A DNA stretch of 23,230 nt. Origin: an uncultured Clostridia bacterium. Lineage in GTDB: Bacteria; Bacillota; Clostridia; Oscillospirales; Acutalibacteraceae. How positions within the stretch are numbered: the stretch's first letter is position 1; every line of letters begins with the position of its first letter. Below are positions 1 to 8,215 of the stretch, piece by piece. Location of the stretch: NCBI GenBank assembly GCA_937876205.1, contig CALEII010000006.1, forward strand, positions 1 to 23,230. Reading direction: 5' to 3'. The notes beneath the pieces are model-generated. The model searched no databases and was not told the DNA's origin. It saw nothing but the letters and a program-made list of their open reading frames with translations. Made by a program: the position numbers and the translations under genes.

Positions 1-101
1 CTTTCGAATACGGGGAGTTGATTGCACATTTAATAGCTGTTATACAGCTACAACTGATGTAGGAGAAGTCGCAAAACCCTTGATATTACTGGGTCTTAAA
101 C
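1..101. other. Short stretch beyond the 3' end of ppdK, no gene supported
   Basis: No coding region is supported here. The only visible structure is a perfect 7-bp hairpin (34-40 with 44-50, loop TAT) nested inside AGTTG (16-20) and CAACT (51-55). There is no strong T-tract terminator for ppdK. The DNA could be the end of a feature lying outside the window. Confidence 0.4.
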
Positions 102-2732
102 TTATTTCATCTCAGCGATTGCTGCCTGAGCTGCTGCAAGTCTTGCGATGGGTACTCTGAAGGGTGAGCATGAAACGTAGTTGAGGCCGATCTTGTGGCA
201 GAACTCAACTGAAACGGGGTCACCGCCGTGTTCACCGCAGATACCGTAGTGAAGGTTCTTGCCGCTTGCCTTACCCTTAGCAACTGCCATTTCCATAAGA
301 GCGCCAACGCCGTTCTGGTCGAGCTTTGCGAAGGGATCGTTTTCGAAGATCTTGCTGTCATAGTAAGCTGTGAGGAACTTACCTGCGTCATCACGGCTGA
401 AGCCGTATGTCATCTGAGTAAGGTCGTTTGTGCCGAAGCAGAAGAAGTCAGCTTCCTTAGCAACTTCATCAGCTGTGATACAAGCTCTGGGAATTTCGAT
501 CATTGTACCAACTTCGTACTTAAGGTCTGAACCTGCTGCTGCGATTTCTGCATCAGCTGTTTCAACAACAACCTTCTTTACGAATTTGAGTTCCTTAACG
601 TCGCCGATAAGGGGAATCATAATTTCGGGAACAACATTCCAGTCAGCGTGTGCCTTCTGAACGTTGATAGCTGCACGGATAACAGCCTTTGTCTGCATTG
701 CAGCGATTTCGGGATATGTTACTGCAAGACGGCATCCACGATGACCCATCATGGGGTTGAATTCGTGAAGTGAAGCGATGATAGCTTTGATGTCTTCAAC
801 TGTCTTGCCCTGTGAATCTGCAAGGAGCTTGATGTCTGCTTCTTCAGTGGGAACGAACTCATGAAGAGGAGGATCAAGGAAACGGATTGTAACGGGGTTA
901 CCTTCGAGTGCTTCGTAGAGCTTTTCGAAGTCGCCCTGCTGATAGGGAAGAATCTTGTCAAGAGCTGCTTCTCTTTCTTCAACTGTGTCAGCACAGATCA
1001 TTTCACGGAATGCAGCGATTCTTTCAGCCTCGAAGAACATATGCTCTGTACGGCAGAGACCGATACCTTCTGCACCGAGTTCACGAGCCTTCTTAGCATC
1101 AGCGGGAGTATCAGCATTTGTACGGACCTTAAGAGTTCTGTACTTGTCAGCCCAAGCCATAATTCTGCCGAATTCGCCTGCGATTTCAGCATCAACTGTG
1201 GGGATGATACCGTCGTAGATGTTACCTGTTGAACCGTCGATTGAAATATAGTCACCCTCGTGGTAAACCTTACCAGCGAGTTCAAACTTCTTGTTTTCTT
1301 CATCCATCTTGATATCTCCGCAACCTGATACACAGCAAGTACCCATACCACGAGCAACAACAGCTGCGTGTGATGTCATACCGCCACGAACAGTGAGGAT
1401 ACCCTGAGAAGCCTTCATACCTGTGATGTCTTCGGGTGATGTTTCAAGACGAACAAGAACAACCTTTTCGCCTCTTGCGTTCCATGCTTCTGCGTCTTCA
1501 GCTGTGAAAACAACCTTACCGCAAGCAGCACCGGGAGATGCGCCGAGACCCTTACCTGCGGGAACAGCTTCCTTGAGTGCCTTAGTATCGAACTGAGGAT
1601 GAAGGAGTGTGTCGAGGTTTCTGGGATCGATCATTGCAACAGCCTTCTTTTCATCGATCATACCTTCGTCAACGAGGTCACAAGCGATCTTAAGAGCAGC
1701 CTTTGCAGTTCTCTTACCGTTTCTTGTCTGGAGCATATAGAGCTTACCGTCTTCAACAGTAAATTCCATATCCTGCATATCTCTGTAGTGATCTTCAAGG
1801 ATTGCACATACCTTGTTGAATTCTTCGAATGCTGCGGGGAACTTTTCAGCCATTTCAGCAATCGGCATGGGAGTACGAACACCTGCAACAACGTCTTCAC
1901 CCTGTGCATTTGTAAGGAATTCACCCATAAGGCCCTTTTCGCCTGTAGCGGGGTCACGAGTGAAAGCAACACCTGTACCGCAGTTGTCACCCATGTTACC
2001 GAAAGCCATCATCTGTACGTTAACAGCAGTACCCCATGAATAGGGAATATCATTGTCACGTCTGTAAACGTTTGCACGGGGGTTGTCCCATGAACGGAAA
2101 ACAGCTTCAACAGCGCCCATAAGCTGAACCTTGGGATCTGAGGGGAAGTCTGCACCGATCTTTGCTTTGTATTCTGCCTTGAACTGAGCAGCGAGTTCCT
2201 TGAGGTCGTCAGCTGTAAGATCAACGTCCTGAGTAACGCCCTTTTCTTCCTTCATCTTGTCGATGAGTTCTTCAAAGTACTTCTTACCGACTTCCATAAC
2301 AACGTCTGAGTACATCTGAATGAATCTTCTGTAGCAGTCCCAAGCCCAACGGGGATTGCCTGACTTTTCAGCCATAACATTAACAACTTCTTCGTTAAGA
2401 CCGAGGTTGAGGATTGTGTCCATCATACCGGGCATTGATGCACGTGCACCTGAACGAACGGAAACGAGAAGGGGATTCTCGAGGTCGCCGAACTTCTTGC
2501 CTGTGATTTCTTCCATCTTAACGATGTATTCCATAATTTCAGCCTGGATTTCATCGTTGATCTTTCTGCCGTCTTCATAGTACTGAGTACAAGCTTCAGT
2601 TGAAATTGTGAAGCCCTGAGGAACAGGAAGACCGATTTTTGTCATTTCAGCAAGGTTAGCACCCTTACCGCCGAGAAGCTCACGCATTGAAGCGTCGCCT
2701 TCTCTGAACAAATAAACAAACTTTTTGCTCAT
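102..2732 (-). CDS. ppdK: Pyruvate, phosphate dikinase
   Basis: This enzyme interconverts pyruvate + ATP + Pi and PEP + AMP + PPi in the cytoplasm, so it can serve PPi-linked glycolysis or gluconeogenesis. The 876-residue length matches the clostridial family. Seen in order: an N-terminal ATP-grasp part (GGKGANLAEM near residue 21, SVRSGARASMPGMMDT near 91); the swivelling phosphohistidine domain with GGMTSHAAVVARG, giving catalytic His455 and the regulatory Thr453; and the C-terminal PEP/pyruvate barrel with GLCRTEHMFF near 558 and catalytic Cys832 in GICGEHGGDP. His455 has the same number as in the well-studied Clostridium symbiosum enzyme. The ATG at 2730-2732 is chosen over an upstream in-frame start because GGAGG (2741-2745) sits 8 nt before it and MSKKFVYLF is the usual family N-terminus. 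It is transcribed from its own promoter (2810-2838). Confidence 0.97.
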   Translation of the reverse strand: MSKKFVYLFREGDASMRELLGGKGANLAEMTKIGLPVPQGFTISTEACTQYYEDGRKINDEIQAEIMEYIVKMEEITGKKFGDLENPLLVSVRSGARASMPGMMDTILNLGLNEEVVNVMAEKSGNPRWAWDCYRRFIQMYSDVVMEVGKKYFEELIDKMKEEKGVTQDVDLTADDLKELAAQFKAEYKAKIGADFPSDPKVQLMGAVEAVFRSWDNPRANVYRRDNDIPYSWGTAVNVQMMAFGNMGDNCGTGVAFTRDPATGEKGLMGEFLTNAQGEDVVAGVRTPMPIAEMAEKFPAAFEEFNKVCAILEDHYRDMQDMEFTVEDGKLYMLQTRNGKRTAKAALKIACDLVDEGMIDEKKAVAMIDPRNLDTLLHPQFDTKALKEAVPAGKGLGASPGAACGKVVFTAEDAEAWNARGEKVVLVRLETSPEDITGMKASQGILTVRGGMTSHAAVVARGMGTCCVSGCGDIKMDEENKKFELAGKVYHEGDYISIDGSTGNIYDGIIPTVDAEIAGEFGRIMAWADKYRTLKVRTNADTPADAKKARELGAEGIGLCRTEHMFFEAERIAAFREMICADTVEEREAALDKILPYQQGDFEKLYEALEGNPVTIRFLDPPLHEFVPTEEADIKLLADSQGKTVEDIKAIIASLHEFNPMMGHRGCRLAVTYPEIAAMQTKAVIRAAINVQKAHADWNVVPEIMIPLIGDVKELKFVKKVVVETADAEIAAAGSDLKYEVGTMIEIPRACITADEVAKEADFFCFGTNDLTQMTYGFSRDDAGKFLTAYYDSKIFENDPFAKLDQNGVGALMEMAVAKGKASGKNLHYGICGEHGGDPVSVEFCHKIGLNYVSCSPFRVPIARLAAAQAAIAEMK

Positions 2733-2773
2733 TAAATTTTCCTCCATATTTGAAATAATTTTTAACATTCTCA

Positions 2774-2799
2774 AAAAACTGTACATCAAGACAGTTTTT
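2774..2799 (-). promoter_or_regulatory. Inverted repeat in the ppdK 5' leader
   Basis: A perfect 9-bp inverted repeat, AAAAACTGT (2774-2782) and ACAGTTTTT (2791-2799) with an 8-nt loop, lies between the predicted ppdK transcription start and its ribosome binding site. On the minus strand the second arm ends in a T-run, so it resembles a weak terminator or attenuator. The stem has only two G-C pairs, so it would be unstable; it could instead be an operator. Confidence 0.45.
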
Positions 2800-2809
2800 A
2801 TCACAGATA

Positions 2810-2838
2810 ATTATAACAGACAATAAATCAAAAATCAA
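2810..2838 (-). promoter_or_regulatory. Probable sigma-70-type promoter of ppdK
   Basis: On the minus strand, TTGATT (2833-2838) and a perfect TATAAT (2810-2815) are separated by exactly 17 nt. The predicted start near 2803 gives a leader of about 70 nt containing the 2774-2799 inverted repeat. Confidence 0.75.
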
Positions 2839-2901
2839 TAAAATTTACAAAATACATTGCTAAAAAATGACTTTAAAAGTTCATCTTTTCGGCTAAAATG
2901 C

Positions 2902-5247
2902 TTAAAGAGATATTCTGACAGTCTTGATTTCCCACGGACGGAAGGTGAGTGTGCTGTCGCTGACGGATTTCACGGTGTTGCCCAGAAGGTCTGTTTCTGC
3001 TGTGACAGAGCCTTTGACGGGAGTGAGAACAGCAGTGTGCTCATTGTCAGAATAGTTGCAGAAACGGGCAAGAATGCTGCCGTTTTCGTGATAGAAGGAT
3101 GTGAGAACCACATCATCTGAATCACAGGCGAAATCTGCAAAGCTGATTGTTTTTTTATTGTCTGATTCAGCCTGAGAAATGACGGGCTGACAGTTATATA
3201 CAAATGCTTTACGGAAGATATCGGAGTCGGAAGCTGCAGCATCAAAGGGCAGAAGAGCGAATTCATCGTCAAAAATGCCGTCGAGCATCTTTGTTCCGCA
3301 CATATATTCATTTGCATACACAAGGGGGATTGAAAGCTGATTTCCACGGACAAAAGCACCCATACAGCCTCTGTTCATAACTGCGAAGCCCTGTGATTTA
3401 TCACGCATTGCAACGTGATAAATGCCGCTGAACTGAGTGGATGAACCGAATGATTCTTCGTCGGAAACAGCCTTGTCAATAAGGATTTTGTCTATCTCAT
3501 ACCAGTAATCTTCCGTTATACGCACTGCACCGTTCCAGTCTGCGATTGAATAGGGCAGGTCACGGACCATTCTGCGGTTTTTGTCAAGGCAGAGATTAAG
3601 GTGCATATTCAGCTTATCCTCGTGCCTGTGTCCGCACACCGTAAGGGGCTTGCCGAGTCCCATTTTTTCATCTGTTCTGCCTATTTTCTGATTGCGGACT
3701 TCAAACTGTGTTCTGCAGTCAATACGGGGTGAATTGCCGTTGAACCGCATTTCAAAAGCAAATGGAACAGAGCCGATGTTACCTTCAAATACTGCCGTTG
3801 CACCGTTGCTCTCGGTTGTAATCTTCCATACACCCTCTGAAATGCAGTTTTCTTCGTCAATATATGCAGTGAAAAGAGGTGAATCTGAGTTGTCGAGAAT
3901 ACGTTTGCCTGCCGGCTTCACATCAATTGAAGCAATGCCTTTTTTAGTGAATCTTATTGTATAAAGGGGCGTTGAGATCTCTTTTGTATTTTCATTCCAG
4001 TTGTAAGAATAAGTGTTTTTGTCTTCACTTAATGTGCCTATGGAAAATGCGGGAAGTGTGACACGTATATACCTTCCGTCATCGGATTTTACCCATTCGT
4101 CAATGGCAAATGAGTGAGGATTTACCGCAATGTCAGCCATTTTTGTGCCGCTGAAAAGTGATTTTATGACAGCGATTGAATCTGCCTTTACATCTTCGGA
4201 ATTCTCTAATGATGTGGGGATGAAACGGCGTGCAAGGTCAAGAAGACCGCAGATTGTAACATCGTGATGCTGTGCTGCAAGTGCATATTTCCATGCTTTT
4301 TCAATTTCTTCTGTTTTTGTTATGCCGTCGATTGCAAAGCGGAGTGCATCGAGCTGTTCAGCCTGTACGGCGGTAACTTCGGATTTTCTGACGCCGTTGA
4401 AAATCTCATTTCCGCAGTAGCCCCAGGGCATCTGTACGCTGAAATCATTGTCTTCTGTTTTCAGTATGTCGGTGGCTTCACCGTAAAGGTCGGGAATATC
4501 TTCAAGAAGTATGTATTCGTAGTTATCTTTTTTCTCAATATACTCCGTGACACCCTTTACCTCCTGTGTCAGGTCATCATAACGGGAAGCAAGGAGAGGA
4601 GAGTATTTCTCAAACATTTTTTCAAAGTCTTCAAGAGAAATGTCTGTATCCTGAGGCCAACGGGAGAGAATCCAGTTGTCAACGGTTGTGCAGTTGAAGC
4701 CTCTGCCCTGCTTATCGTAAGTGGGAACTGCAGGGATTGATGTGTTGTCCTTGCCGACCCAGTTGCCCCAGGCAGAGTCGAAAGTTCTGACATAGCCGTA
4801 ACCCATAACGTGTGAACGGAGAATTGCAGCCTTGTAACCGCACTGCTTTATGAGCTGAGGTGTCTGATTGTTGAGGGCAAACTCTGAAATTGCATAGACC
4901 TCGGGAGTTTTGCCGAAATATTTCATATTTGTTCTGATTGCATAAATCAGCTGACGGGCGTTTGATTCGTCTGAAATTGTCAGCGAAAGGGGCTGACCGT
5001 ATGTTGTTGCACCCAGTCCGACTCTGTCGGGGTAATCATTTACGAGCTTCTGAATAAGGTTCACAACCTCCGGGTCACATTCTGAAAATTCATCAAATGT
5101 GAATGATTCGTAGTCGAGCCCGATTCTCAGCTTCGGGTATTTCTTCATCCATTCAAAAAGCTCTGTAATACGGGGCTTGACGGCATCTTTCCAGAGAACA
5201 TATCCGCCGTGGTCATATGTGAGAATATATAATTTTTTCTTTTCCAA
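2902..5247 (-). CDS. Divergent GH38-like glycoside hydrolase (alpha-mannosidase superfamily)
   Basis: This is a 781-residue cytoplasmic protein with no signal peptide. The N-terminal third follows the GH38 pattern: a short strand with TYDHGGYVLW (10-19), the segment KTPEVYAISEFALNNQTPQL (113-132) where GH38 enzymes carry PDxFG and the nucleophile, and AAQHHDVTICG (324-334) matching the GH38 QHHD region. The rest (about 380-781) is beta-rich, like the C-terminal sandwich domains of alpha-mannosidases. The catalytic signature is not canonical: the usual HxD zinc motif reads YDHG, and the expected nucleophile Asp aligns with Ser121 next to Glu122. Substrate and even hydrolase activity are therefore uncertain. 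The start is TTG (5245-5247), supported by AAAGGAG 9 nt upstream; no ATG is suitably placed. It is divergent from the lipoprotein gene and upstream of ppdK, which has its own promoter. Confidence 0.75.
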   Translation of the reverse strand: MEKKKLYILTYDHGGYVLWKDAVKPRITELFEWMKKYPKLRIGLDYESFTFDEFSECDPEVVNLIQKLVNDYPDRVGLGATTYGQPLSLTISDESNARQLIYAIRTNMKYFGKTPEVYAISEFALNNQTPQLIKQCGYKAAILRSHVMGYGYVRTFDSAWGNWVGKDNTSIPAVPTYDKQGRGFNCTTVDNWILSRWPQDTDISLEDFEKMFEKYSPLLASRYDDLTQEVKGVTEYIEKKDNYEYILLEDIPDLYGEATDILKTEDNDFSVQMPWGYCGNEIFNGVRKSEVTAVQAEQLDALRFAIDGITKTEEIEKAWKYALAAQHHDVTICGLLDLARRFIPTSLENSEDVKADSIAVIKSLFSGTKMADIAVNPHSFAIDEWVKSDDGRYIRVTLPAFSIGTLSEDKNTYSYNWNENTKEISTPLYTIRFTKKGIASIDVKPAGKRILDNSDSPLFTAYIDEENCISEGVWKITTESNGATAVFEGNIGSVPFAFEMRFNGNSPRIDCRTQFEVRNQKIGRTDEKMGLGKPLTVCGHRHEDKLNMHLNLCLDKNRRMVRDLPYSIADWNGAVRITEDYWYEIDKILIDKAVSDEESFGSSTQFSGIYHVAMRDKSQGFAVMNRGCMGAFVRGNQLSIPLVYANEYMCGTKMLDGIFDDEFALLPFDAAASDSDIFRKAFVYNCQPVISQAESDNKKTISFADFACDSDDVVLTSFYHENGSILARFCNYSDNEHTAVLTPVKGSVTAETDLLGNTVKSVSDSTLTFRPWEIKTVRISL

Positions 5248-5339
5248 CGCAGGTCACTCCTTTTTACTATATTAACACAAATAAAAATGAATGTATATAC
5301 AAAATTTTATATTCCGTCATAACTTTTTTCTGTAAGAAA

Positions 5340-5368
5340 TATAATAAAACAAAAAGTCTAAGAGGTGG
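5340..5368 (+). promoter_or_regulatory. Possible -10 box and ribosome binding site of the lipoprotein gene
   Basis: A perfect TATAAT (5340-5345) precedes GAGGTGG (5362-5368), which is 4 nt from the ATG at 5373. No good -35 box is visible at 16-18 nt, so the promoter part is tentative while the ribosome binding site is clear. The opposite gene (2902-5247) must also be driven from this 125-bp divergent gap, but no convincing promoter for it was found. Confidence 0.4.
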
Positions 5369-5372
5369 TTTT

Positions 5373-5900
5373 ATGAAAAAAACAGTTGCTGTGGTTTTAT
5401 GCGTGGCTGTTCTTATATGTCTGTGCGGCTGTGCAGGTGAAACAAGACCTGATATGACTGCACTGTCTGAAAAAATGGCTGAATACAATGAAAACTATGC
5501 GTTTGATTACTTTGATACCTTTGAGTATGAAAACGCAACAAGAGTGTTTTTCTCTCTGTGCTCTGAAGATGATGTTATGCTCACTCTCACAACAGAGGAT
5601 GACGGAAAAATATCGCAGGTAAATATAACAGCCGTCAGTGACAAAATGAAAACTGACGGCGAAAGAAATGCGTATATGAATTTTTCAACAGCTGTGGCAG
5701 AGTCGTTTGCCTCGCTGAGTGAGAGTGAGAAAAAGGAATGTGATAATGCGCTGAGTTATAAAAAAACAGGTATGTATTTTTCAGATTTGTATGAAACATA
5801 TTCCTCTCAACGGCACCATTTTATATTCTCGTCAAACAGTGAATACATAAGCCTCAATATTGAGTATTATGAAGTGATTGAGATGACGGGAGAACAATAA
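5373..5900 (+). CDS. Small putative lipoprotein of unknown function
   Basis: The 175-residue product starts with a lysine pair and a hydrophobic stretch (VAVVLCVAVLICLCGC), giving a lipobox-like LCGC with Cys20 as the likely lipid-modified residue. It should therefore be exported and anchored to the outer face of the membrane. Cys at position -2 is unusual for a lipobox. The mature part is acidic and rich in Tyr, Glu and Ser, with no motif I can name; repeated short strands (YAFDYFDTFEYENATRVFF, then SDLYETYSSQRHHFIFSSNS) suggest a small beta-rich domain. The start is set by GAGGTGG four bases upstream. The gene stands alone on the plus strand and its TAA lies inside the first arm of the hairpin at 5894-5926, so the gene end and the repeat end are merged. 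Confidence 0.75.
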   Translation: MKKTVAVVLCVAVLICLCGCAGETRPDMTALSEKMAEYNENYAFDYFDTFEYENATRVFFSLCSEDDVMLTLTTEDDGKISQVNITAVSDKMKTDGERNAYMNFSTAVAESFASLSESEKKECDNALSYKKTGMYFSDLYETYSSQRHHFIFSSNSEYISLNIEYYEVIEMTGEQ

Positions 5901-5926
5901 TTTATCGCATAGCGATAAATTATTGT
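5894..5926. terminator. Perfect 15-bp hairpin at the lipoprotein gene end
   Basis: ACAATAATTTATCGC (5894-5908) and GCGATAAATTATTGT (5912-5926) pair perfectly around a 3-nt loop. The stop codon is in the first arm. The outer arms are A/T-rich on both sides, so it could act as a two-way terminator, although no long T-run follows. It is also the left end of repeat copy 1. Confidence 0.65.
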
Positions 5927-6077
5927 AATTGAAAATTTAAAATTGAAAGTTGAAAATGAAGGTGGTTTTCCTTCGGAAAACATTATATAGAGCGTAGCGG
6001 AAAAGTGCGAAGCACTTCCGACACTTTCCATTTTCCATTTTCAATTTTCCATTCGAGCTCTGCTCGACAAATTCTTG
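5894..6077 (+). repeat. Dispersed structured repeat, copy 1
   Basis: This aligns almost end to end with the reverse complement of 17745-17933. Parts in order: an end hairpin (5894-5926); an A-rich tract of GAAAATT/GAAAGTT units (about 5927-5958); GTTTTCC-TTC-GGAAAAC (5965-5981); a shared CATTATATAGAGCG block; AAGTGC-GAA-GCACTT (6003-6017); a T-rich tract of TTTCCAT units (about 6024-6050); and a second end hairpin TCGAGC-TCT-GCTCGA (6053-6067). The A-rich and T-rich tracts are roughly complementary, so the unit could fold into one large stem or cruciform. It fills the whole gap between the convergent lipoprotein and GH3 genes. The family is not one I can name; it has no coding capacity. Confidence 0.85.
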
Positions 6078-6078
6078 T

Positions 6079-8181
6079 TTATATCTCAATCTCTACACTT
6101 ACACACTTATTACCTGTGAGCTCTGCGCTTCTTGCATCCGGCTGGCTGAAGCCTGCAAATACTGTGAAATTCTTTGCAAAAATATCTCTGTTGCCCTCTT
6201 CGTCAACTGAAGTGAATTCTCTCTTTTCAATTTTAAGAGTGACGGCCTTTTCTTCACCGGCTGAAAGGCTTACTCTGCCGAATGCACAAAGACTGTGATT
6301 TCTGACAGCAAAAGAAGAATCCTCATCCTTTATGTAAAGCTGAAGAACATCTTCCGTTGCTACATCGCCGACATTCTTGACTTTTACAGTAACTTCTGCT
6401 CCGTCAAAGCCGTTGCTGTCAATTACATTCACATTGATATCTGTTGCAACGCAGTTACCGTATGTAAGACCGTAACCGAAGGGATAAAGAGGTGTACCCT
6501 CAAAATAACGGTATGTTCTGTTCTTCATTGAATAATCGTGAATGTCGGGAAGTTCGTCAATTGAATTGTAGAATGTAACGGGGAGCTTGCCTGACGGGGA
6601 AGCCTCACCGAAGATGATTTCTGCAATATCCTTACCGCCTCTTGCACCGGGATACCAGCACTGAAGAATTGCAGCAGCCTTGTCCTGAGCAGCACGAAGG
6701 TCAATTGAGCTGCCTGCCATATTGAGAACAATTACGGGCTTATCCTGAGCAAGAATGTGGTCCATAAGCATTCTCTGAGGCTTGGGAAGCTCGAGTGTAA
6801 CCTTATCGCCGGGGCCTGCATCGCCCTCTTCACCCTCAAGGATTTCATCAAGACCCACAACAAGCAGAACTACATCACTGCGTTCACACACGGCTGAACA
6901 CTCTGCAAGAAGGTCAGGCTTGTCGTGCTTTGAAAGGAATTCAACTGTATCCATCCACATATGTGAGCCCTCTGAATAGAGCACTCTTGCATCCTCACCC
7001 ATATAGTCCTGAATTGCTTCAAGAACGGTGATATATCTTGAGGATGTGCCGTGATAGTTACCGATAAGAGATGTTCTGTTATTTGCATTGGGGCCTATTA
7101 CGCCGATTGTCTTTATATCACTCTTTTTAAGAGGAAGAATACCGTCATTCTTGAGCATTACGATACTTTCTTTTGCAGCCTTGTGTGAAAGATTGATGTG
7201 CTCCTTGCACTCAACAACATCATAAGGAATTTCATCAAGGTCAGATTTATCGAAAAGACCTAAGAGGAATCTTGTTGTGAAAAGTCTTATGCAGGAACGG
7301 TCAATGTACTTTTCTTCAAGAATACCTGCTTCATAAGCTTCAAGAATTCTTTCATATGTACAGCCGCAGTTGACGTCGCAGCCTTTTTCGAGAGCGAGTT
7401 TTACGGAGTATTTAGGCTCGCTTGTAATCTTGTGATTTTCGTGGAAATCCTTGATTGCCCAACAGTCTGAAACATAATGCCCCTTGAAGCCCCATTTGCC
7501 ACGGAGGTATTCGTTCATAAGCACCTCGTGAGCACAGCAGGGCTCGTCATTTGTTCTGTTGTATGCACCCATAACTGCTTCAACATCTGCTTCCTTAACG
7601 CAAGCCTCAAATGCGGGAAGATATGTTTCTTCCATATCTTTTCTTGATGCAATTGCGTTGAAGGTGTGTCTTTCGGGCTCGGGGCCTGAATGGACTGCAA
7701 AGTGCTTTGCGCAGGCTGCAGCCTTGAGGTATTCACCGTCACCCTGAATACCTTTGACGAAGCTTACACCCATTCTTGATGTAAGATATGGGTCTTCACC
7801 GTAGGTTTCGTGGCCTCTGCCCCAACGGGGGTCACGGAATATGTTTACATTCGGTGACCAGAATGTGAGACCCTTGTAAATGTCTCTGTCACCTCTTGTG
7901 CTCTGCATATTGTATTTTGCTCTGCCTTCGGTTGAAATTACATCACCGATTTCTTTGAGCATAGGTGCATCAAATGTAGCTGCAAGACCGATTGCCTGAG
8001 GGAACATTGTTGCAACACCTGCTCTTGCTACGCCGTGGAGTGCTTCATTCCACCAGTTGTATTCGGGAACTCCGAGTCTTTCGATTGCGGGTGAATCGAA
8101 ACGGAGCTGAGATGCCTTTTCTTCTATTGTCATTTTACTGACGAGCTCTTCAGCCCGTCTTCTTGCTTCTTCTCTGGTCAT
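6079..8181 (-). CDS. GH3 beta-xylosidase/beta-glucosidase-type glycosidase
   Basis: This 700-residue retaining glycosidase releases terminal beta-linked sugars, probably from xylo- or gluco-oligosaccharides taken into the cell; it has no signal peptide. Seen: the GH3 N-terminal barrel with YNWWNEALHGVAR (41-53), typical of the xylosidase side of GH3; KHF (159-161); nucleophile Asp239 in HYVSDCWAIKDF; a second alpha/beta domain starting near 340 with the EGEEGD segment (449-454), where the acid/base Glu is expected; and a C-terminal fibronectin-III-like domain (about 600-690). The ATG at 8181 has AAGGAG 10 nt upstream. It is the last gene of a four-gene run (9808 to 6079) and is followed at once by repeat copy 1. 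The exact sugar specificity cannot be read from sequence alone. Confidence 0.93.
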   Translation of the reverse strand: MTREEARRRAEELVSKMTIEEKASQLRFDSPAIERLGVPEYNWWNEALHGVARAGVATMFPQAIGLAATFDAPMLKEIGDVISTEGRAKYNMQSTRGDRDIYKGLTFWSPNVNIFRDPRWGRGHETYGEDPYLTSRMGVSFVKGIQGDGEYLKAAACAKHFAVHSGPEPERHTFNAIASRKDMEETYLPAFEACVKEADVEAVMGAYNRTNDEPCCAHEVLMNEYLRGKWGFKGHYVSDCWAIKDFHENHKITSEPKYSVKLALEKGCDVNCGCTYERILEAYEAGILEEKYIDRSCIRLFTTRFLLGLFDKSDLDEIPYDVVECKEHINLSHKAAKESIVMLKNDGILPLKKSDIKTIGVIGPNANNRTSLIGNYHGTSSRYITVLEAIQDYMGEDARVLYSEGSHMWMDTVEFLSKHDKPDLLAECSAVCERSDVVLLVVGLDEILEGEEGDAGPGDKVTLELPKPQRMLMDHILAQDKPVIVLNMAGSSIDLRAAQDKAAAILQCWYPGARGGKDIAEIIFGEASPSGKLPVTFYNSIDELPDIHDYSMKNRTYRYFEGTPLYPFGYGLTYGNCVATDINVNVIDSNGFDGAEVTVKVKNVGDVATEDVLQLYIKDEDSSFAVRNHSLCAFGRVSLSAGEEKAVTLKIEKREFTSVDEEGNRDIFAKNFTVFAGFSQPDARSAELTGNKCVSVEIEI

Positions 8182-8215
8182 AGAACAAATTCTCCTTAAT
8201 TATTTTTATTTGTTT

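Noticed and set aside
1..101. 3' tail of an integrase or other plus-strand gene
   Set aside because: One frame is open from the edge to a stop at 60-62, but the piece is too short to identify and could be chance.
107..2580. Several long open frames opposite or out of frame with ppdK
   Set aside because: They follow from the codon bias of ppdK, lack ribosome binding sites and show no family features, while ppdK itself is unambiguous.
5927..6050. CRISPR array or tandem repeat made by the GAAAATT/TTTCCAT units
   Set aside because: Units are short, irregular and without spacers; they form the complementary arms of one larger repeat instead.
6005..6298. Open frame beginning MRSTSDTFHFPFSIFH, and its twin at 17622-17816
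   Set aside because: Both are read-throughs of the structured repeat; their similarity is explained by the repeat, and neither has a ribosome binding site.
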